A stretch of DNA of 64,000 nt from Bacillus massiliigorillae. GTDB lineage: Bacteria; Bacillota; Bacilli; Bacillales; DSM-1321. The stretch's first letter is position 1; the number at the start of each line of letters is the position of its first letter. Location of the stretch: the NCBI RefSeq assembly GCF_000380245.2, contig NZ_HG428742.1, positions 188,823 through 252,822 on the forward strand, given 5' to 3'. Below the pieces are notes generated by a model. The model searched no databases. It had not been told where the DNA came from and saw only the letters and a program-made list of their open reading frames with translations. Shown one piece after another: positions 53,601-62,929 of this stretch. The position numbers and the translations under genes are program-made.

Positions 53601-54141
53601 GTAAATTATCTTTCAAATCCGGATGATTTGGGTCTGTTCCCATATCGATAACAGCAACTGTTACTTTATTTTTCCCTGCTAGCTGTTGAGCCTTGTCCAC
53701 TTGTAGCATAGACAATTGATATTGCTGATTCGCTTTAGGGTCGCCTAGAGATTGCAGCTTATAAAGAACACTAGGGCTAACTGACGTTACTTTCTCTAGC
53801 TTTTGGTAAACTTTCATTACTTTTGCTAAATCATTTTTGCTTTTTACTTTCACTACTGCATAATTTAAATCAGCGATTTGACGTACAAGTGTACCACCAG
53901 CTGCACGATGTTCTGTTGCTGTAAGCGGTTTGTTATATCGAATAATAAAAGTATCCTCACTAAAAGGTGATTTTTGCTGATCTTGCTGTAATTGTTGAGA
54001 CTGTAAATAGGAGATGCTCTTAAAATTATCTAGCACAGGCAATGTTTTTGCTTTTGCTAGTGTAGCTGACGGCATAGCAGCAGATGCTAATAGAAGTGAA
54101 CTCAAGCCAAACGCAGCAACTGTTTTCAAACTCTTCTTCAT
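50605..54141 (-). CDS. Large secreted subtilisin-like protease, paralogue 1
   Basis: A 1178-residue S8 protease. Signal peptide ends near ATLAKA; an I9-like propeptide (about 62-128, DTFIIRYNKPLTATEH) precedes the catalytic domain. The triad is D166 (AVIDMGTD), H198 (DHGTHVSG) and S357 (GTSMASP), with N291 in the oxyanion hole. D-M-G replaces the common D-[ST]-G. About 800 residues of beta-rich PPC-type domains follow, and the last reads DVDWYEFDLKKNAAVTVKLEAG. I start it at the ATG at 54141, after AAGGGGG; six codons upstream overlap that site. Likely roles are feeding or surface-protein processing. Confidence 0.92.
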   Translation of the reverse strand: MKKSLKTVAAFGLSSLLLASAAMPSATLAKAKTLPVLDNFKSISYLQSQQLQQDQQKSPFSEDTFIIRYNKPLTATEHRAAGGTLVRQIADLNYAVVKVKSKNDLAKVMKVYQKLEKVTSVSPSVLYKLQSLGDPKANQQYQLSMLQVDKAQQLAGKNKVTVAVIDMGTDPNHPDLKDNLLPGINIANPGNQPFAADHGTHVSGIIGAVKGNGIGGYGINPNVKILPIDVLDGNGYYLSDYVLADGILTAVAKGAKVINMSLGMPYNSPVTEAAVQKAIKAGVVVVAAAGNDAADYVNYPAGYEGVISVGSINKEKKLSEFSSFGPSVDIVAPGEAVYSTLYEPYKKSTYAEGSGTSMASPVIAGAASLLLSKYPNLTPAQVEYILEQTADDLGEPGYDTKYAHGLVNIVKALSYDVSKLPAYVKEDWTKQEILAKAEKVDVSNPVVKEDSITKPFEQKWLQFEVKKGEYIQTSLLGAKQYDYKIMTHFYGANGKVQSLDINDSQDGSSEGKLLQAPFDGTMVIGVKDVNANFDDSGNKASSYKLSVTAAKELPKDESTIEQMIAIPSLPYNTAKSYTLAVKNGDFDYFTLKVKEEQMIRVNLSEIPGLNTDISVYNLNNIIPEDATGENGEPLSPQAKLDMLKVYLEGEESGGPEFYANNGKIGQGELLTFTAQADQEYIIKIGANAYDYNTFYFGPSMATTEILASEGNNSSLLPYSLKVDSKVLPEDEDGINEETLYGESAENEKSGEAVATSQRLWQKQRSAVKAASDPYFEEQNRIMKTLLDGAQSYGIGDRAKGYLQNNTDIDVFLINPEETAIYEFGINNREKKTPYVSISEVVEEKNDDGEVLTYLNGISENMVWGWYNADMKDKFYTGLQKGKKYLVTISGNYYSEDGNAISFEPYELTSKLAVANPEDEYEPNNEKDDIAKLSSSSIKANLAMPNDIDRYYYAANETGIKGISVEVDPVTNALRNQYPSELIQPYHGYATIIEDSNGNGKLDEGDQEIQVIERGLQNFTSGSFKTVQNKGYFIVVGGYSLDYTSSFSLLPYTLKLESLNKKDEVSSQAKPMKMKQASGTLQTATGYLNAGVTGGDVDWYEFDLKKNAAVTVKLEAGKEADSVISLYSNGKLIKESDSYHQGDLEEFQMNLQAGKYQVKVSDANGAASITPYTLKVYAP

Positions 54142-54301
54142 ACATTTCCCCCTTTTCATATTAAAAATTACTAGATTATGTATTTACTAATCTCTTTTGC
54201 AATAAGAGATAGCAAACCCCATGATTGTTAGACGTATAGAAATTGGGAAAAGTTTCATTATTTTGGATATTTTTATATTTATTTCAAATATTTTTAAATA
54301 C

Positions 54302-54352
54302 AAAAAAACTGCACCTTCCGCCGGGTATACCGACAGACGGAACAGTTTTTTT
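54302..54352 (-). terminator. Terminator of subtilase 2
   Basis: AAAAAAACTG pairs with CAGTTTTTTT, and an inner TTCCG pairs with CGGAA, giving a stacked stem. Confidence 0.8.
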
Positions 54353-54365
54353 AATTACATATAAT

Positions 54366-57300
54366 TTAAGGCGTTGTAACCTTCAATGTATACGGTGAAA
54401 TACTTGCCGTACCATATGCATCATTTACCTTCACCTGATATTTGCCCTTCTCCAAATTCAACTGAATCACTTCATCATCACCTAAATGATAAAGATCTGA
54501 GTTTTGAATGAGCTTCCCATTTTGATAAATACCGAGTACACCATCTATTTCTTTACCTGCTTCAAGTTTTACCGTAACAGTCGAATCTTTACTCACTTCG
54601 AACTGATACCAATCAATGTCTCCGCCGTTAATACCCGCATTCAAATAGCCAGTTGCTGTTTGTAACGCACCATTTTCTTGTTTCATTTTAATTGGTTTTA
54701 GTTGGCTTGAGACCTCATCTTGCTTATTCATAGATTCTAGCTTAAAAGTATATGGTAGCAATGTTAACGGTATATTACCTGTGGTATATCCATAAATTTC
54801 AATCAAATAACCTTGTCCTTGTTTCACTTTAAATGAACCTGAAGAGAATCCACTTGGTCCCTTTTCAATGTAGGCAACCACTTCGTCTCCCTCATCAAAC
54901 ACTCGATTACCATTCTTATCTTCGACTACACTAGCGAATCCTTCAAAATCACTAAGTAATTCTTGTGGATATTGCTGTTTCATCGCCTCAGTCGCTTTTT
55001 CCGCTGTAACTGAAATTGCTTTTATACCTGTGTCAGGTGCTTGATAATAGAAAATATCACTATCATTTGGCATTGCAAAATTACCTTGGAAAGTAGCGGC
55101 TGGTAAGTTTTTAATATTTTTATAATCACTTGGCTCATAAGCATCAGATGGATCTGTTATTATCTTCTTAGACGTTAACTCATACGGTTCAAAAGATATT
55201 CCTTGTTCTGCATTAGGTGCAAGTTTCACTAAATATTTCTTACCTTTTTCCATTCCTGTATAGAATTGCTCCATACCACTTCTGTCAAAGCCACTCCAGT
55301 CGATGTTATCACTAATATAATTCGGAATCAGATATGTCTTACCATCTTCACCTTTTTCTTCACTAACCTCAATAATATCCGCAAAAGGAATATTGCCATC
55401 ATAGTTTTTCAATCCAAATTGATAGATTGCTGTTTCTTCTGGCTCCACAAAGAAATAATCTTGGTCCATTTCATTTTGAATATAGCCTTTTGCTTTATCT
55501 CCAATTGTGTATGGCAAAGCTTTTTCTAATATGGTATTCACTTTTGTATTTGCTTCTTCAAAATAATTATCTTCAGCTGCTCGAATACTATTGTTCTTCT
55601 TCGCAGCATTACTAATAATAATCGTTACAGAATGGTTTTGATTTTCTTCACCTAGAACACTACTATCTAATCCATCCTCATCGGCTGGTAACATTTTACT
55701 TGTCACATTAAGTGAATATGGAATAAGAGAAGAAGGTTTCTCTTCATCTGGTAACGATAAATCAATGCCAAATATTTGAGCAAATAGTAAATCGATTTCA
55801 TTCATATTTACGGCATCACCAGCTAATTTAATAATATACTCTTGGTTTGGTTGGGCTGTAAATGTAACACTTTCACCTTTCCCTACGCCATAACTATTAC
55901 CTGTAAAATCTGCTGGTAGTTTTTCTTCACCTTCTAAAGCTTCTTTTAGTCTAGCTAGTTTCTCTAATTCGGAAGGCTGTTCACTTGAATCTCCATCTAC
56001 TAAATTGCTTGCATTATACACACTGATTTCCGTATTAAGACCTGGAATACCAGACATATTAAGCTTAACTAACTGTTCCTCCTGTACTTTCAGTGTAAAG
56101 TAATCATAATCTCCTTTTTCACCAGCTAGAGTAAATGACTTACCCGATTGATATGGAAGACTTGAAATATCAATCATCTTTTCTACACTTGATTCATCTT
56201 TAGGTAATTCCGCTACCTTTTCAACTGTTAATTTATATTTAGATGCTTGGTTTACAGAATCATCGAAACTACCATTTACATCTTTTACACCAATTGCAAG
56301 TGTTCCATCAAATGGAGCTTGAATGAGCTTCCCTTCAACTGTACCTTCTTGTGAATCATTTACATCAAATGATTCTACTTTATTATTTCCCCCGAAGAAA
56401 TGCCCCATGATTTTGTAATCGTACATTTTAGAGCCTTCTAGAACAGTTTGAATATACTCACCCTTTTTCACTTCAAGTTGAATCCATTTTTGTTCGTAAG
56501 GTTTTGTAATAGCCCCTTCTTTAATAACCTTCTCCGTTGCATCTACTTGCTCAGCTTGCAGTTGAATTTCTTTATGTGTCCATTCATTTTTCACATAGGA
56601 TGGCATATCTTTCACATTATAAGATAATGCCTTGACGGGATTAACAAGGCCGTTCGCATATTTTGTATCAAAGCCTTTTTCACCAAGATCATCCGCTGTT
56701 TTCTCTAAAATATATTCTACTTGAGCTGGTGTTAAGTTTGGATATTTCGCTAGCAGAAGCGAAGCTACACCTGCTACCACTGGCGATGCCATCGACGTAC
56801 CACTAGCAGAAATGAAAGTTGATTTCTTTTCATAATTGTATAACGTACTATAAACATCTTCTCCTGGAGCTACAACGTCTACAGAAGGTCCAAAATTAGA
56901 ATAGGAAGACAGTTCTTTCTTCTTGTTGATTGAACCTACACTAATTACACCTTCATAGGCTGCAGGATATTCTACTTCATCACTGCCACTATTACCAGCA
57001 GCAGCTACAACAACAACGCCGCTTTCAATAGCTTTTGATACTGCATCCTCAAGAATTGGTGTTGTCCCAGGTCCACTTAAGCTCATATTAATAACTTTTG
57101 CACCTTTCTCAACTGCATATAAAATGGCATCTGCAATACTTACATCAGACGCACCCCAGCCACCATCAAAAACATCGATTGGCAATATCTTTGCGTTAGG
57201 GTTAATCCCATAGCCACCTATACCGTTTCCTTTTTCAGCGGCAATAATACCTGAAACGTGCGTACCATGATCAATGTCTTGTGCAATATTTTGATTCGCA

Positions 57301-57857
57301 GGGTTTGCAGCATTATAACCTGGTAGTACAACATTCTTTAAATCAGGATGTTTTGAATCTGTACCTGTATCAATAACAGCTACAATCACTTTATTCTTTC
57401 CTGTTAATTGCAATGCTTGCTCTGTACGGAGCATCGCATGTTGATACTGTTCGCTCGCCTTAGGATCGCCTAGAGAACTGGTGGTGAATAACATACTAGG
57501 TCGAACAGATTCTACTTTTCCTAGCTTTTGATACGCTTTCATGACTTTAGCTAAATTTTGCTTGTTCTTTACTTTGATTTCGGCATAATTCAATTTAGCA
57601 ACTTGCCGAACCAGCGTTCCTCCAGCAGCTTTATGTTCTGTAGCTGTGAGTGCTTTATTGTACTTAATGATAAAACTGTCTTCACTCATTGGAACTTTCT
57701 TTTCTTGATTTCCTTTTAAAGATTTTTTCACTGATGATTTTTTTACATTTTCTAGCGCCGTTTTCGTCGATGCTAGAGATGCAGAAGGAATAGCCATTGA
57801 TGCCAATAGCATCGAGCTTAATCCAATTGCTGCAAAAACTTTCAAACCTTTCTTCAT
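54366..57857 (-). CDS. Large secreted subtilisin-like protease, paralogue 2
   Basis: A 1163-residue S8 protease that matches its neighbour along its length. The signal peptide ends near SASLAS; the propeptide holds DSFIIKYNKALTATEH. The triad is D163 (AVIDTGTD), H197 (DHGTHVSG) and S355 (GTSMASP), with N289. The C-terminal tail reads DIDWYQFEVSKDSTVTVKLEAG. I prefer the ATG at 57857, at a normal distance from GGAGG; the ATG two codons upstream abuts it. It has its own terminator, so it is not strictly in an operon with paralogue 1. Confidence 0.92.
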   Translation of the reverse strand: MKKGLKVFAAIGLSSMLLASMAIPSASLASTKTALENVKKSSVKKSLKGNQEKKVPMSEDSFIIKYNKALTATEHKAAGGTLVRQVAKLNYAEIKVKNKQNLAKVMKAYQKLGKVESVRPSMLFTTSSLGDPKASEQYQHAMLRTEQALQLTGKNKVIVAVIDTGTDSKHPDLKNVVLPGYNAANPANQNIAQDIDHGTHVSGIIAAEKGNGIGGYGINPNAKILPIDVFDGGWGASDVSIADAILYAVEKGAKVINMSLSGPGTTPILEDAVSKAIESGVVVVAAAGNSGSDEVEYPAAYEGVISVGSINKKKELSSYSNFGPSVDVVAPGEDVYSTLYNYEKKSTFISASGTSMASPVVAGVASLLLAKYPNLTPAQVEYILEKTADDLGEKGFDTKYANGLVNPVKALSYNVKDMPSYVKNEWTHKEIQLQAEQVDATEKVIKEGAITKPYEQKWIQLEVKKGEYIQTVLEGSKMYDYKIMGHFFGGNNKVESFDVNDSQEGTVEGKLIQAPFDGTLAIGVKDVNGSFDDSVNQASKYKLTVEKVAELPKDESSVEKMIDISSLPYQSGKSFTLAGEKGDYDYFTLKVQEEQLVKLNMSGIPGLNTEISVYNASNLVDGDSSEQPSELEKLARLKEALEGEEKLPADFTGNSYGVGKGESVTFTAQPNQEYIIKLAGDAVNMNEIDLLFAQIFGIDLSLPDEEKPSSLIPYSLNVTSKMLPADEDGLDSSVLGEENQNHSVTIIISNAAKKNNSIRAAEDNYFEEANTKVNTILEKALPYTIGDKAKGYIQNEMDQDYFFVEPEETAIYQFGLKNYDGNIPFADIIEVSEEKGEDGKTYLIPNYISDNIDWSGFDRSGMEQFYTGMEKGKKYLVKLAPNAEQGISFEPYELTSKKIITDPSDAYEPSDYKNIKNLPAATFQGNFAMPNDSDIFYYQAPDTGIKAISVTAEKATEAMKQQYPQELLSDFEGFASVVEDKNGNRVFDEGDEVVAYIEKGPSGFSSGSFKVKQGQGYLIEIYGYTTGNIPLTLLPYTFKLESMNKQDEVSSQLKPIKMKQENGALQTATGYLNAGINGGDIDWYQFEVSKDSTVTVKLEAGKEIDGVLGIYQNGKLIQNSDLYHLGDDEVIQLNLEKGKYQVKVNDAYGTASISPYTLKVTTP

Positions 57858-57997
57858 GTACATCCTCCTTTTTCAAATCGAACAATAGATTATGTATGTA
57901 CTAATCTCTTTTTTCCAAAAAGAGACAGTAGCTCCAATTACATTATACTAGTTATTTATGGAAAATGTTTCATAATATGTATATTTTTATAGACAAA

Positions 57998-58042
57998 AAA
58001 ACTACTCACCTAATTATCAAAAGATAACTAGATGAGTAGTTT
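57998..58042 (-). terminator. Terminator of subtilase 3
   Basis: AAACTACTCA-CTA-TTATC pairs with GATAA-TAG-TGAGTAGTTT with two mismatches; T-rich on the minus strand. Confidence 0.85.
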
Positions 58043-58049
58043 CATTATT

Positions 58050-60260
58050 TTATCTTTGCAATGCAAAAAAGGATGTTGCTTTCGTTGTTATGTTTCCAGC
58101 ACGATCTTTACATTCAACTACATACTGATAGTTTCCTACTGCTACGTCGACATTACTACTATTCTTGCCATCCCACTTTAAAGAATAAGTAGAAGGAGAG
58201 AACAGTTGATTGTTTGCTAGTGTTCGGACATTCTCTCCTTGATTGGAGACAACTTTTACCGTTACATATGCAGGCTCTCTCACATTAAATCTCGCAATGC
58301 TAGTATTTGTTCCATCTGCAACAAAAACAGCTGGTTCAGCCGCTACTGATAAAGCAGGAGCCTCGCGATCGACAACAATACTAGCTGACGTTGTAGATTT
58401 AGCTTTATTAGCATCTACTGCAGTGAAAATAACTTTATATGTTCCATCTACCATGTATTTGCCATTTCCATTTTTACCGTCCCAAGTAAATGTACGACTT
58501 CCTGCACTAACAGATGCATTACTCCAAATAGATTTCACTAATTTGTTTTGTGCGTTTACTACTTGTGCTGTAAGTTTAGCAGGTTTGCTAACATTGATTG
58601 GCAAACTTAACTTACTTTGTGCAACTGGTGAGTAATAAGTCACTGCTGGTGCTGAAACAGTTGCCGGCATTGTATTCTTTACAGGTATTGTTTTATATGT
58701 TCGGAAGTTTCCTTTATTGCTAGTAAATGAAACGACAAATTTATATTGACCATTAGTAGCATATGAACCATTATCTAATGAACCGTTCCAATAAACAGTA
58801 GCTTGTCCACCATTCCACGCTTTATTGCTTAATAATGTTTTAACAACCTTACCATTTGCATTTTGGATCTGCACTGATAGGTTTGTGTTTTTTGGTGCAG
58901 TAAATGAAACACTTATTCTATTTTTTCCTGTTATTGTAAAACTAGATGGTGATTTGAAATTAGATATTGGTGATCCAGTTAATGTTAAAGCTTTATAAGC
59001 TGATACTCGTCCACTTCCATAAAACATATCCCAGCCACGATTTCCATAATCTACAGATGATTTCTTAAGAATGGTCTGCACTTCACCAACTGTAGTAAAT
59101 GGATTTTTTGCAAGAATAAGAGCGGCTATGCCTGATACAACAGGTGCTGCCATCGATGTTCCATCCATCACAGCATATCTGCTTCCCGCAATGGTTGACA
59201 TAATTCCCTCACCTGGTGCTGAAACATCCACATACTTTCCATAATTCGAGAAATACGTAACATTGTCATAACGATCCGTTGCACTTACAGCAATAACATT
59301 CGCGTAGGCAGCTGGATAGAATTCCAGATCTGTATCTTCATTTCCCGCAGCCGCAATAACTACGACTCCATTCTTTACTGCATATTGAATAATATTATCT
59401 TCCACGTAATCATAAGCATAGTCACCAAAGCTTAAATTAATAATATCGGCACCGTTTTTGACTGCGTATTCAATTGCTGCAGCAATTGTAAACGTTTCTG
59501 CATATTCGCCATCGAATACATTAATCGGCATAATCTTTGTATTTGGAGCAATTCCTGCTGTTCCATACTTATTAAAAGCAGCCGCAATGATGCCCGCTAC
59601 ATGAGTACCGTGATTGTCTGCAATATAATCACTTGAACCAGTGACCATATCTATTGGCGATACGATGCTGTTCTTTAAATCTGGATGATCTTTTTGAGCT
59701 CCTCCATCAACAACAGCAACGACAACGTCGGAAGATCCTTTCGTAACATCCCAAGCCTTTGGTGCTTCGATTTTTGGTAAATACCATTGCTTATAATAAT
59801 AAGGCTCTTGTGAAACAAATGACTTCTTCACTTTTGTATTAGGTTGTACATAGGCAATTTCTTTATATTGTACTAATTCCTTTGCTATTTCTTGAATAGA
59901 ATCTCCTCTAGGTGTTGAAGCAAGTATGTAGTTACCATTAAGCAATGTTGATTCGACTGTCAAATCATATTGCTTTAAGATTTCTTGCTTCTTCTCTTCA
60001 GATGCTGTACTAGCAAAAGAAATAACTAATTCTCCTGGTTCATATTCCTCTGCCTCAGAGAAAATTTGCTTTACTTGTTTCTTAGAAACTGGTGGTTGAA
60101 CTGCAGCATTTGGCTGATTACTATTCTCTATATTCTCAACAGTATTCGACTGCTCTTGTGATGGTTGTTCATTCGCTTGATTATTTGTTTCAGGAGCAGC
60201 GTAACCCGTTATTGGACTAATCGCTAGCATTAATGCTAATAAAATCGATAGTTTCTTCAT
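58050..60260 (-). CDS. Secreted subtilisin-like protease with FlgD-type Ig repeats
   Basis: A 736-residue S8 protease of a different subtype. Signal peptide ends at TGYAAPE; an Asn/Gln-rich linker and a propeptide (about 76-145) follow. The triad is D185 (AVVDGGAQ), H217 (NHGTHVAG) and S369 (DGTSMAAP), with N307. The last 280 residues hold three FlgD-like Ig repeats, each with a WNG or WDGK core such as VYWNGSLDNGSYATNGQYKF. The start is the ATG at 60260, with AGGAAGG nine bases upstream; the frame is open 19 codons further. Confidence 0.92.
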   Translation of the reverse strand: MKKLSILLALMLAISPITGYAAPETNNQANEQPSQEQSNTVENIENSNQPNAAVQPPVSKKQVKQIFSEAEEYEPGELVISFASTASEEKKQEILKQYDLTVESTLLNGNYILASTPRGDSIQEIAKELVQYKEIAYVQPNTKVKKSFVSQEPYYYKQWYLPKIEAPKAWDVTKGSSDVVVAVVDGGAQKDHPDLKNSIVSPIDMVTGSSDYIADNHGTHVAGIIAAAFNKYGTAGIAPNTKIMPINVFDGEYAETFTIAAAIEYAVKNGADIINLSFGDYAYDYVEDNIIQYAVKNGVVVIAAAGNEDTDLEFYPAAYANVIAVSATDRYDNVTYFSNYGKYVDVSAPGEGIMSTIAGSRYAVMDGTSMAAPVVSGIAALILAKNPFTTVGEVQTILKKSSVDYGNRGWDMFYGSGRVSAYKALTLTGSPISNFKSPSSFTITGKNRISVSFTAPKNTNLSVQIQNANGKVVKTLLSNKAWNGGQATVYWNGSLDNGSYATNGQYKFVVSFTSNKGNFRTYKTIPVKNTMPATVSAPAVTYYSPVAQSKLSLPINVSKPAKLTAQVVNAQNKLVKSIWSNASVSAGSRTFTWDGKNGNGKYMVDGTYKVIFTAVDANKAKSTTSASIVVDREAPALSVAAEPAVFVADGTNTSIARFNVREPAYVTVKVVSNQGENVRTLANNQLFSPSTYSLKWDGKNSSNVDVAVGNYQYVVECKDRAGNITTKATSFFALQR

Positions 60261-60391
60261 TGCAAAGTACCTTCCTTCTAAAATATGAATATTAGAAAAT
60301 ATAATCTTGTTATTCAAAAATAATTGTACATTTCTATTCTATCTATAAATATTAAATTTTGCGAATTTTTCACGAACCATGTATTTCTAAT

Positions 60392-60542
60392 AAGAAAAGC
60401 GTAAGCGTCCGTTTAGCTCCGTATGAACTGGAGCCCTCCGACTGAGATAAAGGAAACACTAAGAGCCGTTAGGCGATTAGATGTTGACTTATCGTAGGGA
60501 GGTTGGCGAAGTTCACTAGGAGCTGGGCGCTGAAGCTAGACA
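60392..60542 (+). repeat. Dispersed folded element, copy 7 (variant B)
   Basis: A full 150-bp copy. The arms AGCTCC-gtat-GAACT (60415-60429) and AGTTC-acta-GGAGCT (60510-60524) pair, and the central hairpin is GCC-gtta-GGC (60465-60474). Confidence 0.85.
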
Positions 60543-60833
60543 GCAAAAAGACCACTCCTATTCATTTTTATGAAATAAAAAACAATTGTTCATTTTATTT
60601 TTTATTTAACACCACCAAAAAAAGAAAATAAGCACGAAGTACATGCACACAAAAGTGATTTACAAAATGAAAATAAAAAAGGAAAAATTCATGCAAAACA
60701 ACAAGTAAACAGCTAATATTGATTCTTTTTTTATGTCGATGATTTCTTTTCTCTTTTATACTATCTATATACAGTTAATCTCTAAATTTTCTCACTTTAA
60801 CTATTTAATTAGATACAGAGGGAGAGTATAACA
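60543..60833. other. Leader of the 2-oxoacid dehydrogenase operon
   Basis: About 290 AT-rich bases. TATACT at 60757 could be a -10 element, but no good -35 is placed 17 bases before it, and no SigL-type -24/-12 pair is visible. Confidence 0.35.
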
Positions 60834-61931
60834 ATGATAAATAAAATGTATCAACCATTTACAAAAGAAGAGTTTTATCAAGTCTTAGCGCCGAGTGGCG
60901 AACTACTTGATTCGATTGAAGAAATTATAACTGAACCTTTAATGAAGAAAATGTACGAGAATATGATGTTAGTTAGAGCTTTTGATCGAAAAGCCATTCA
61001 TTTACAACGACAAGGACGGCTCGGAACATACGCACCATTTGAAGGACAAGAAGCTGCTCAAGTTGGAAGCGCTTTAGCACTATCTCCTGATGATTGGATG
61101 TTTCCAACTTACCGTGATCACGCAGCAGCAATCGTACACGGTCAAGATTTATACCGTGTATTGCTCTATTGGAACGCCCATCTAGATGGCTCGATTTGTC
61201 CAGATGGTAAACGGCTCATTCCTCCAACTGTTCCAATCGCTACTCAAATGCTTCATGCTGTGGGAACCGCTTGGGCTAGTAAACTGAGAGGAGAAAATAA
61301 TATTAGCATCGCCTACTTTGGGGACGGTGCCACATCAGAAGGAGACTTTCATGAAGCGTTAAACTTTGCTGGTGTATATAAAACCCCTACTATTTTCTTC
61401 TGTCAAAATAACGGATACGCCATTAGTGTTCCGTTCAAAAAACAATCAGCTTCTAAAACCATCGCCCAACGCGCTATCGCATATGACATTCCCGGAGTTC
61501 GTGTGGATGGAAATGACATCTTTGCCGTTTGGTTAACTGTTAAAGAAGCGATTGAACGAGCTCTAAGAGGTGAAGGACCAACTTTAATTGAAGCGGTAAC
61601 ATTCCGATACGGCGCCCACACAACCGCAGATGATCCGAAAAAATATCGCGACCAAGAACATTTATCTTCTCATTGGCGAGACAATTACGACCCTATTACC
61701 CGCCTGCAAAAGTTTTTATATCGAAAAGGTCTTTGGAACGAAGAAAAAGAAGAAAAGTTAGTCCAACAAATTGAAGAAAAAATCAATATGCATGTCCAAA
61801 AAGCCGAAAGCTATCCAAAAGCAGACCCACTAGATATGTTTAATCATGTGTACGCAACACAACCTTGGCATATCCAAGAACAACAAAATGAATTACGGCA
61901 AGCTCTACAAAAGGATGTGAAATCTAAATGA
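60834..61931 (+). CDS. 2-oxoacid dehydrogenase E1 alpha subunit (pyruvate dehydrogenase type)
   Basis: A 365-residue thiamine-diphosphate enzyme subunit. GRLGTYAPFEGQEAAQVGSA opens the fold, and the ThDP motif runs from GDGATSEGDFHEALNFAG to CQNNGYAIS. The phosphorylation-loop region reads TFRYGAHTTADDPKKYR. It is close to Bacillus PdhA, but differs enough that it may be a second complex acting on pyruvate, acetoin or a branched 2-oxoacid. GAGGGAGAG precedes the ATG. Its stop overlaps the next start (ATGA). Confidence 0.9.
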   Translation: MINKMYQPFTKEEFYQVLAPSGELLDSIEEIITEPLMKKMYENMMLVRAFDRKAIHLQRQGRLGTYAPFEGQEAAQVGSALALSPDDWMFPTYRDHAAAIVHGQDLYRVLLYWNAHLDGSICPDGKRLIPPTVPIATQMLHAVGTAWASKLRGENNISIAYFGDGATSEGDFHEALNFAGVYKTPTIFFCQNNGYAISVPFKKQSASKTIAQRAIAYDIPGVRVDGNDIFAVWLTVKEAIERALRGEGPTLIEAVTFRYGAHTTADDPKKYRDQEHLSSHWRDNYDPITRLQKFLYRKGLWNEEKEEKLVQQIEEKINMHVQKAESYPKADPLDMFNHVYATQPWHIQEQQNELRQALQKDVKSK

Positions 61932-62911
61932 CTAGAAAGCTAAATATCCTTCAAGCTATTACAGAAGCAATGGACCAAAAACTCCAACAAGATGAACGCG
62001 TTATGCTAATGGGAGAAGATATCGGTGTAAATGGAGGTGTCTTTCGAGCAACAGAAGGCTTACAGGCTAAATATGGAGCCAACCGTGTCATCGATACACC
62101 TTTAGCTGAATCAGGTATTATCGGTTCGAGTATTGGCTTAGCTCTTAACGGCATGCTTCCATTAGTAGAGATTCAATTTCTTGCTTTTATTTATCCTGGA
62201 TTTGAACAGCTTGTTACACATGCTGCTCGCATGAGATATCGCACAAGAGGGCAATTTACCATTCCACTCACCATTCGAACTCCTTATGGCGCTGGTATTA
62301 GAGGGCCCGAGCTACATTCCGAAAGTGTTGAAACCTTCTTCGCACATACACCTGGTTTAAAAGTCGTTGTACCAAGTAATCCATATGACGCTAAAGGGCT
62401 ACTCATTTCCGCTATTGAAGATCCTGATCCCGTTATCTTTATGGAACCAACAAAATTATACCGAGCATTCAAGGAAGATGTTCCCGAAGAATTGTACCGT
62501 GTACCAATCGGTCAGGCTAAAGTTGTTCAAGAAGGAAGTGATTTAACCATCTTTGCTTGGGGTACCATGCTGCGAGAAGCGTTACAAGCGGCTAAAAAAA
62601 TCGAAACCGAGAAAGGCTGGAAATGTGAGGTTGTTGATTTACGGACACTATATCCGTTAGATAAAGAAACCATCCTTCAATCTATTAAGAAAACAGGAAG
62701 AGCCGTAGTTATTCATGAAGCTCATAAAACAGCTGGATTAGGTGCGGAAATTATTTCACTTATCAATGACGAAGCGCTCATTTACTTGAAAGCACCGATT
62801 AAGCGCATAGCTGGATTTGATGTTCCTGTACCACCGTTTAGTGTTGAAAATGATTTTATGCCTACTGTTGAACGAATGAAACAAGGTATTATAGAAACTA
62901 TTTCATTTTAA
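61928..62911 (+). CDS. 2-oxoacid dehydrogenase E1 beta subunit
   Basis: A 327-residue transketolase-like partner of E1 alpha. LMGEDIGVNGGVFRATEGL, DTPLAESGIIGSSIGLALNG and RTPYGAGIRGPELHSES are family motifs, and the C-terminal transketolase domain includes HEAHKTAGLGAEI. The four-base overlap with E1 alpha implies translational coupling. Confidence 0.93.
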   Translation: MTRKLNILQAITEAMDQKLQQDERVMLMGEDIGVNGGVFRATEGLQAKYGANRVIDTPLAESGIIGSSIGLALNGMLPLVEIQFLAFIYPGFEQLVTHAARMRYRTRGQFTIPLTIRTPYGAGIRGPELHSESVETFFAHTPGLKVVVPSNPYDAKGLLISAIEDPDPVIFMEPTKLYRAFKEDVPEELYRVPIGQAKVVQEGSDLTIFAWGTMLREALQAAKKIETEKGWKCEVVDLRTLYPLDKETILQSIKKTGRAVVIHEAHKTAGLGAEIISLINDEALIYLKAPIKRIAGFDVPVPPFSVENDFMPTVERMKQGIIETISF

Positions 62912-62929
62912 GAAAAAGGAGGGAAAAAG

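Noticed and set aside
60757..60762. SigL-type promoter for the dehydrogenase operon
   Set aside because: B. subtilis bkd and aco operons use SigL, so I looked for TGGCA-N7-TTGCA, but none is visible; only an isolated TATACT is present.
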